A stretch of 64,000 nucleotides of DNA from Enoplolaimus lenunculus (lineage: Eukaryota; Nematoda; Enoplea; Enoplida; Thoracostomopsidae): assembly GCA_030248215.1 (NCBI GenBank), contig JASANG010004096.1, forward strand, positions 62,001 to 126,000. The letters run 5' to 3'. This document shows, in pieces, positions 58,342 through 64,000 of the stretch. The position numbers and the translations under genes were made by a program. The notes under the pieces are model-generated. The model did not search any database and had not been told where the DNA came from. It saw nothing but the letters and a program-made list of their open reading frames with translations. The stretch's first letter is position 1; every line of letters starts with the position of its first letter.

Positions 58342-61300
58342 CTAAACAAAAATCAGTGTACACAATAATATCAGGCTATGTAGACGAGATAATCCACAAT
58401 CCAGTCCAACAAAACGTTACAAAGCTTAGCCACAGATGTTTTAGATTCGAAGCTGTCGTCGGTAATACAGTATTTTTAAGTGAGCTGAATAAGTGTGAAT
58501 AGTCCCCTTTTTATAAACAAGCAAAACGTTTCATACGATTTTTCATATCATAAACAAAATCCTACTGCTACTTTATATATTACTGAGAAATTATCGTAAA
58601 CTAATTAAAACATCAAATAATACATGCTTAAGCATCAAACCTGACTTACTACCTGAAGTCCGTTTCCGAAAAACTGATTCGGAAATTGTTCCATCTCTGA
58701 TCATACGTTCGCGTCGCATTTGAAAGAGATCCCGAGCATCTTTGTCTGCATCGATATTAGTTGCGGTAGATAGATGTGTTGAATCCTGTGAATTGATTGG
58801 TAGAAAACATGGTGGCAAACAAAACTCAGACCTCAATTAGAATCGAACTCCTGTTTCGATTACGATTGCAGGTATAATCGGAATAATAATTTTTTATCCT
58901 TTGCAAACTGTATTGTTCACAATTATGTGCTAAATTTGCTTGTAGTTCTTTTAAGTTTCAAAATAATCGGTGTTTCTGCTCACATAAATAATACTCAGCG
59001 AGCATTTGTTATATGGTATGAAAATTATCATAGAAACATGGATAAAATGTGCATGTGACACAGAGAGTATTCTGGAACAGATATAATGATCTGGCGCATA
59101 CTAATTACTAACACTCGGTATGTGAAAAGTATGGGCGCTGAAAATGTCTAGCTCCATTTCCGGTTCCGACTGAGTATATATGTTCTGCTCCAATCCCGGC
59201 AAATATTTTCTGTACCGAGTTCGATTCCGGTATAAATCAGTTCTTTTTTGCACCCTGGTATAAATCTACCGAAACAGAAATATTTCGCGCATTATGTAAA
59301 AAAGTTATACATGCCACATTTTTGCATGCCTACAAATGGTTGGCACCGCTTGCTTACAAAAATATACAGCAAATCAAGCTTGAATCAAATTTCAATGGTG
59401 TACATCCGTTTTTCTTTATTTACACGTCAAGAATGTTACAAACGTAACTTTAGAAAAGTACAAGCTCTAAGCTTACTTTATCAGCTTCATAAACACTCAT
59501 GTCGACATCCCAGTCATCTGCCCATCTCTCGTCAGTATCTTTGCCTTTTTGCGTGTCCCAAACAATATCATCTGTATAGAAAACTAATCCCGGACCACCT
59601 TTGTCCCAAACGATTTCTTGTTCTTTTTCAAATAATCTAGGTTTTGTTCGTTCCTGTATAAAGATCAACTAAATTAATTCAGCATTATCGTATGCTGATT
59701 TAAAGTTGTAGCTCTAAAGATTCCATAATAGTTTCTGAAAATTACTTCCTCCTAGTAAAGCATAATAGACTTGTTACTTTATCGTACTATAATAGTGCCT
59801 CGGATTACGTACAACCACAACTGAAAATAAAAAACATAGTACCATATTGTATACATGAAAACCTTATCTATTCGCTTTAAACGAATGTGCGTAACGCAGC
59901 CTAAAGCAGGGTGCGAACGGATCTCGAGTTACCGTATACCGAACCCGGATACGGTAGCGAATTTTTATTGGAGCCAGATATCAACCGGATACGGTGTTAA
60001 AACAAGTTACTTTTTCGATATAAGATGAGCGTGCTTAACATTTGCATAGGCATGTCTTCAGTTCGTTTATTGTTAATACAAGAGCTTTGAGCCGGTTGCT
60101 TAAAGGTTCGCATAAACATCTGTAAATTGGTCTCAAACCTTAATCATCACTAAAAGAACTGAAAACACTCTAATTGCTGAAGGTTATGAGCGCGCGGAGA
60201 ATAACATTGAACCATTATTGGAGTCCACTGATATTCGGCATTCGGTAAGTTTATACATGTACAGGAACCGGATAGTAGTTTTATTGAACAGTAGACAGAA
60301 ACCGGGTATTAAATGGCATCCAGGCTTAAAGCAACTTTTTTACTGAAGCTAGTAACTCAATGTGCAATTACTAAAAATCCAAATAAACTTCTGTTTATTA
60401 TATAGCAAAATAAGCACTTGCCTGCTCCGTTACATCATCATGCAGCTGGTTGTGTCGTTCCCAATCTTCAAGGGGAGAACGAGATCTAGAACTATTACGA
60501 GTGGATACTACGGGAAATGGTCGTTTGGAGCAACCCAATCTTTTATCATCATTTGAATTCACATCTAAAGTATATAATCAAATAAATTACTTTTATGCAA
60601 AAAAATAAAAAATTAGTGTTAAAGTTGTGACCGTTTAATATTTGAAACCGAACATTTAAAATAAATACGAAAGACAATGCAAAAATCAAAATCACAATTT
60701 ATGAATTTGTTCAGAAACATACTTATTTTAAATATCCGTTACCTTGACAGCTTCACTGAGAATCAACAAGAACACTACTTGAATGGAATGCTTATGCAAT
60801 GCGTTTTGAGCTTACTCACTAAAACACGTTAAAATGTGAGCCAGCGATAACAATATAGCAGAGCAACGTCTGGGTACTTAACGTATTATTGGAATTAGGC
60901 CCAGTTGCATACTCTGTATCAATAAACACGGTATGACCCACTCTTTTTGGTGTTACCAAGATTCAACGATGTCTCTCGACAAGAATACGCAACTTACAAA
61001 CATTTTGTCATACAAAATTTACCAGCGTGCGTTGCACTTTAGCAGTATTAAAAGAGGCAAATAATAGTTGTAAACAAAATCAACTTTAGGAAAGTAGGCC
61101 AAAAATACAACGCTTGCTGGGTAAATTCCATTGCGGAATATACCCAGCTCCATACTCTAGCTTACCACAATCAGCAGAATATGCCATTTCCTTATTTCGC
61201 TCGAGAAATGCAGGAGGAGGCACATTTGAATAAACGCGGTGAATTTGACTACGACTAAACGATAAACCAAGATTTCGGATCACTTTTTGGGGTAACTGGC

Positions 61301-63734
61301 ATCGCTGTAAGAAATGAAATTTCAACAAACGTCACAAATTTATGGCATTGGCGTTCGTTTTTAAGGAAGAAAAATATAAAATTCCATAGATTGCGTTTGA
61401 ACTGGAAGTATCAATATTATCTGTGAAACACTCGGATCGTGTTCCGTTCACTTCAGAGAGTACAACATGACTGACACTTTTTCATACCATCGTGAGTCAA
61501 AGTATACGCACTGACAAATAAATATGACCACGGAGCCTAGCCCTAATCTCGCGACCAACGTTGTTTTTTGGGCATGCAAAAACTTTATAAATACTTGTAT
61601 TCATTTTTACGTACCAGTTTTTCGAAATAGTAAACTTTGGCTCGACTTATGTTTTATTTCTAAACAATATAGTGTTGGTCTCGCAATAAACTGCTATGTT
61701 CACATCACAAAATATATACATTTTGCCAAATATTGATTGGACCGATTAGTTCCCACCACGGTGGAACGAACCTACGATTTGACCGAACGCTAATCCATTG
61801 CTAATTTGCCGAATCCGAATCTTGCACGTTGCAAATTTCGGTTATATCTATAATTTGTTTCAGAATATAAACGCAATGCCAGCTGCATAACTTTTAAGCG
61901 TTAACACGTTTCGTGTCCGACCTCAGTTTTGAGATTCGTGACGTGAAACAAAACTATTTTATTAATATAACAAGATATTTAAAATTTTTATTGTTTAAAA
62001 CAAAAAAACATATTGCCGAACACTGTTGGGCTCGGCTTTCTTACAACCGAATCTGAAAAACAATTTTTGCCGAATCCGAACCCGTATTGCCACCCTGGTT
62101 CCCATCTCGGTGCCCGGATCAAGATCTCGGCACCGACAACGGAAAAATTATATTGACAAATTTGTTTCAAATTGACACACGCACTGTAAGACATTCTTCG
62201 AGATCCGAGCTGAAAACTAGGTGACTGATATGTCTGAATATCAACCTAGAAATTAGTAAAACCGCACAAGGCAATAAACTAATTATGGATCTATTTGCAG
62301 ACATTAATATACTAGGTTTTACTTTAGATACCTACATAGTACGTATATATCTTCAGAAATAACCAGGTGCTTGGAACTACAGTTTCAAAAGTGTTAGACC
62401 TATCGCCACTTGGTGAAAGTTCTTCTAACTTCCGATCATGCACATGATGATGTTCGAAATTCAGAGTATTTTTCGCATTTGATTTGGCCTAGGAACTCCT
62501 GTACCAAGTTTGAGTTCCGCAATTGCATTAGTTCGTTTAGCCTGAAAATCTACCGCTAACTGGTGATTGATACTAAACACATTTTCAGACCCGGTTGCAG
62601 AGAGTTACGAAAATCTGAAGAATTCGTAACACCCGTTTTCAAGCATATATACCTTAATCAGTTCCAAAAATACGACTGATGGCGTTCCAACATTACCGTT
62701 TGGCATTAAATTTGGCGGATTTAGTTCAATCATTGATTGTAGATCACCTTGTTTTAGCAGCTGATCCTGTAAGACGATAGAATGCATGCGACAGGGGAAT
62801 ATCACCTGTTATATACCCCTTAATACCAAGTTTCAAACTAGACTTAGGTAGGAGCCAACATTCCGACGGCTCCCTCGGTATGCCGACAGATTGAACAGTC
62901 CAAATATATACTGAACGCATTTAAACTAAATATATACCTAAAATATCTCAATATGAAAACACTGTAACGCCCTGTTCAGACGAGCAACTTTTGCCGCGAC
63001 AACTTACAGCTGTAACTTGCACGAGCAACTTGCAGTTAACGTAGTTGCAAGTATTTGCAACGTAATATCATTATAATTCTGAGTTTTAAAGTGAAATCAT
63101 AGTAATAATTTGCAGAAATGCAGACGACTGCAATAAATAATTAATTTGTCTTGCAAAGTTATTCAACATGAATAAATTGCAACTGTATGTTTTCTGAACG
63201 AATTTTGGACAAAGTTAGCAGCCGCAAGTTTTAGCTGCAAGCTGCAAGAAACGTTCACGCGTGAAAAAGGCTTTCCTTACAATTTAGTGACTTGAAAACG
63301 GTGTCGACCATGAATTCCAGTGAAGTTGTTTGTGGCCGTACTGACACATGCAACTTGCACGTGCATGGTTTGTCTGCAAAAACTTGCTCATGCGAATGCG
63401 AATTGGGCCTAAAGTTTTGATCAAAAACGACTTCCTTCACACACAAACACAAAAATTTGGGATAATTTTTAAACAAATACGCACACATATATACACTTAA
63501 CCATTAATTCTAACCAATGTATACTTTTCGCTTAACTACGTACATTTTCCGTTTGTTTCGCCGTATTGCGACCTTTCACAGCTTCAATAACACATTTCAG
63601 GTTTGTTACAGTTAAATCCCAGTATTCGCCATGATACTCCTGATTTAACTTCTGTCGATTTTCATACGACAACTGTACAATGCAGCAGCAAGTTGAGGAA
63701 TTTGCGGCAGCAGATGTTGTGGGGCTTTCGCAGC
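57944..63734 (-). CDS. GPATCH3: G-patch domain-containing protein 3 (3' seven exons; N-terminus outside window)
   Basis: complement(join(57944-58341, 58650-58785, 59477-59653, 60422-60564, 61166-61304, 62653-62766, 63544-63734)). The pieces align in order with human GPATCH3 as I recall it: a Cys-Cys-Cys stretch (STCCCIVQL) in the N-terminal RRM-like part; DLQSMIELNPPNLMPNGNVG then T-P-x3-F-L-E-L-I; QKVIRNLGLSF; LEDWERHNQLHDDVTEQ; WDKGGPGLVFYTD and WADDWDVDMSVY; DKDARDLFQMR; and the G-patch domain itself (ARRVLKSHGWVEGCGLGQ to RRGIGYRGE). All junction phases agree. The protein is nuclear and G-patches typically activate DEAH-box helicases; mammalian GPATCH3 is reported to restrain RIG-I/MAVS signalling. 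The phase-1 start of the 63,734 exon shows that at least one more 5' exon lies beyond 64,000. One intron is GC-AG. The gene converges on the + strand Ig gene. Confidence 0.9.
58650..58785 (-). CDS. GPATCH3: GPATCH3 exon: DKDARD segment
   Basis: The acceptor is TTCACAG, phase 0 in and phase 1 out. It contains NIDADKDARDLFQMRRERM, matching the DKDARDSVQMR segment of human GPATCH3. Two overlapping donors exist, three bases apart and in the same phase (CAG|GTAGTA and GTA|GTAAGT). I chose the second, which has the stronger consensus; the other ends at 58,653. Confidence 0.85.
59477..59653 (-). CDS. GPATCH3: GPATCH3 exon: most conserved central block
   Basis: 177 nt, phase 0-0, acceptor TATACAG and donor GTAAGC. 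It encodes ERTKPRLFEKE, then WDKGGPGLVFYTDD and RWADDWDVDMSVYEAD, nearly identical to the vertebrate block. Confidence 0.92.
60416..60421 (-). other. Non-canonical GC-AG splice donor in GPATCH3
   Basis: The exon ends ...GAGCAG and the intron begins GCAAGT. Protein conservation on both sides (DVTEQ|ERT against human DVTGQERT) fixes the junction here, so the GC donor is real rather than an annotation artefact. The rest of the site matches the consensus, as is usual for GC donors. Confidence 0.8.
60422..60564 (-). CDS. GPATCH3: GPATCH3 exon: Ser/Arg-rich linker, DVTEQ end
   Basis: Acceptor ACTTTAG, phase 1 in and phase 0 out. An Arg/Ser-rich stretch (RNSSRSRSPLEDWE) precedes RHNQLHDDVTEQ, which matches human ERHEALHEDVTGQ. 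It ends at a GC splice donor. Confidence 0.85.
60957..61160. mobile_element. CAAGAGTRTGCAACT MITE in GPATCH3 intron
   Basis: Shares AAGAATACGCAACTTAC, TACAAAATTTACCAGCG and CCAGCTCCATACTCTAG with 19,427-19,735. Its right end stops within a few bases of the 61,166 splice donor. A separate end fragment of the family lies at 60,899-60,956. Confidence 0.55.
61166..61304 (-). CDS. GPATCH3: GPATCH3 exon: RCQLPQKVIRNL segment
   Basis: Acceptor TTCTTACAG, phase 0 in, donor GTAAGC, phase 1 out. QKVIRNLGLSFSRSQIHRVY then SNVP corresponds to human PRIITQLQLQFPKTGSSRRYGNVP. Its donor sits only a few bases from the end of a MITE (see findings). Confidence 0.85.
62653..62766 (-). CDS. GPATCH3: GPATCH3 exon: ELNPP / GNVGTP block
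   Basis: 114 nt, phase 0-0, acceptor GTCTTACAG and donor GTATAT. IELNPPNLMPNGNVGTPS and the following F-L-E-L-I-K match human PELNPPVLMPRGNVGTPL and FLELI. Confidence 0.92.
62964..63411. mobile_element. ACCCTATTCACACG-type MITE, diverged
   Basis: Ends CGCCCTGTTCAGACGAGC and GAATGCGAATTGGGCC, with AACTTGCA/TGCAAGTT motifs. In a GPATCH3 intron. Confidence 0.5.
63544..63734 (-). CDS. GPATCH3: GPATCH3 most 5' exon in window
   Basis: Acceptor TTTCTTCAG, phase 1 in; donor AAT|GTACGT, phase 0 out; 191 nt. It contains SSTCCCIVQLSYENRQKL, matching human TRTCCCVISVRGLAQAQRL. The overlapping 106-codon + strand frame is a shadow. The initiator exon is not in the window. Confidence 0.8.
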
Positions 63735-64000
63735 CTGAAGAAATTTGGATATATATGTGTGTGTGTTTGTCTGCAATTTGCGAAAAATCCTAAAATTGGC
63801 CATCCAATTAATATTCACTTTCAAACAAAAGCCACACTAGTACATATAGGTATATACACATATAACGCAGCCCTGAACAGAAGTGAAAAACCTAACATTG
63901 GTTTAGATTTTGTGGTTTATTAAGTAAAAGGAAAAGCCAACTAAAAATTACATTTTACGCCAAAACCTATGCAAACAACTTTTTAGTTTTAACTGGAGTG

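Noticed and set aside
63603-63923. 106-codon + strand open frame
   Set aside because: Antisense to the GPATCH3 exon at 63,544-63,734, which matches a known protein.
1-64000. LTR retroelements, Polintons or other virus-like copies
   Set aside because: No long terminal repeats, reverse transcriptase, integrase or capsid-like frames were seen.
1-64000. CRISPR arrays or prokaryotic operons
   Set aside because: No regular spacer-repeat arrays, no ribosome-binding-site-led gene strings; gene structure is eukaryotic.

Overview
This is eukaryotic, animal-type DNA. It is AT-rich and gene-poor, genes are split by GT-AG introns (plus one GC-AG intron), and much of the non-coding sequence is small non-autonomous DNA transposons (MITEs) and tRNA-derived SINE pieces. 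I see no bacterial operons, CRISPR arrays, rRNA genes, or LTR or other virus-like elements. The host is a metazoan, because one gene aligns along most of its length with animal GPATCH3. The exact clade cannot be read from the sequence; an invertebrate chordate such as a tunicate is only a guess.

Left and middle part (1 to about 47,000): no gene that I can name. It holds at least ten repeat families. The largest is a MITE with ends like GGCCMATGTAAAGAWCAG, arms built from TTAGGC/GCCTAA and 8-bp target duplications (about 20 copies). Others are a TTAA-flanked piggyBac-type MITE that carries a tRNA-like segment, a perfectly palindromic GACTC-rich MITE, a TA-flanked MITE, hAT-like CAGTGGCGGATCC MITEs, a larger piggyBac deletion derivative that keeps the first 40 codons of its transposase, and a GC-rich foldback element. 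Four coding-like fragments (9.4, 21.4, 36.1 and 45 kb) are reported as low-confidence candidates.

Right part (47,127 to 64,000): two genes in convergent orientation. On the + strand (47,131-56,571) I reconstruct a ten-exon secreted precursor of 388 residues: signal peptide, one immunoglobulin domain, four copies of a six-cysteine 'WQC' module, three very short exons that each encode a dibasic or furin-like processing site, and a last exon with the cysteine pattern of a CS-alpha-beta (defensin-like) peptide. Every junction is phase 1, so each exon can be skipped or duplicated without changing frame. If processed as predicted, it would release an Ig fragment, two double-module fragments and a small C-terminal defensin-like peptide. 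I do not know a described family with this layout, and it is the most interesting object in the window.

On the - strand (57,944 to past 63,734) lies GPATCH3: seven coding exons ending at the stop codon, with the N-terminal exon(s) beyond the right edge. In mammals GPATCH3 is a nuclear G-patch protein reported to dampen RIG-I/MAVS antiviral signalling. A functional link to the neighbouring Ig/cysteine-rich gene is not shown by anything in the sequence.
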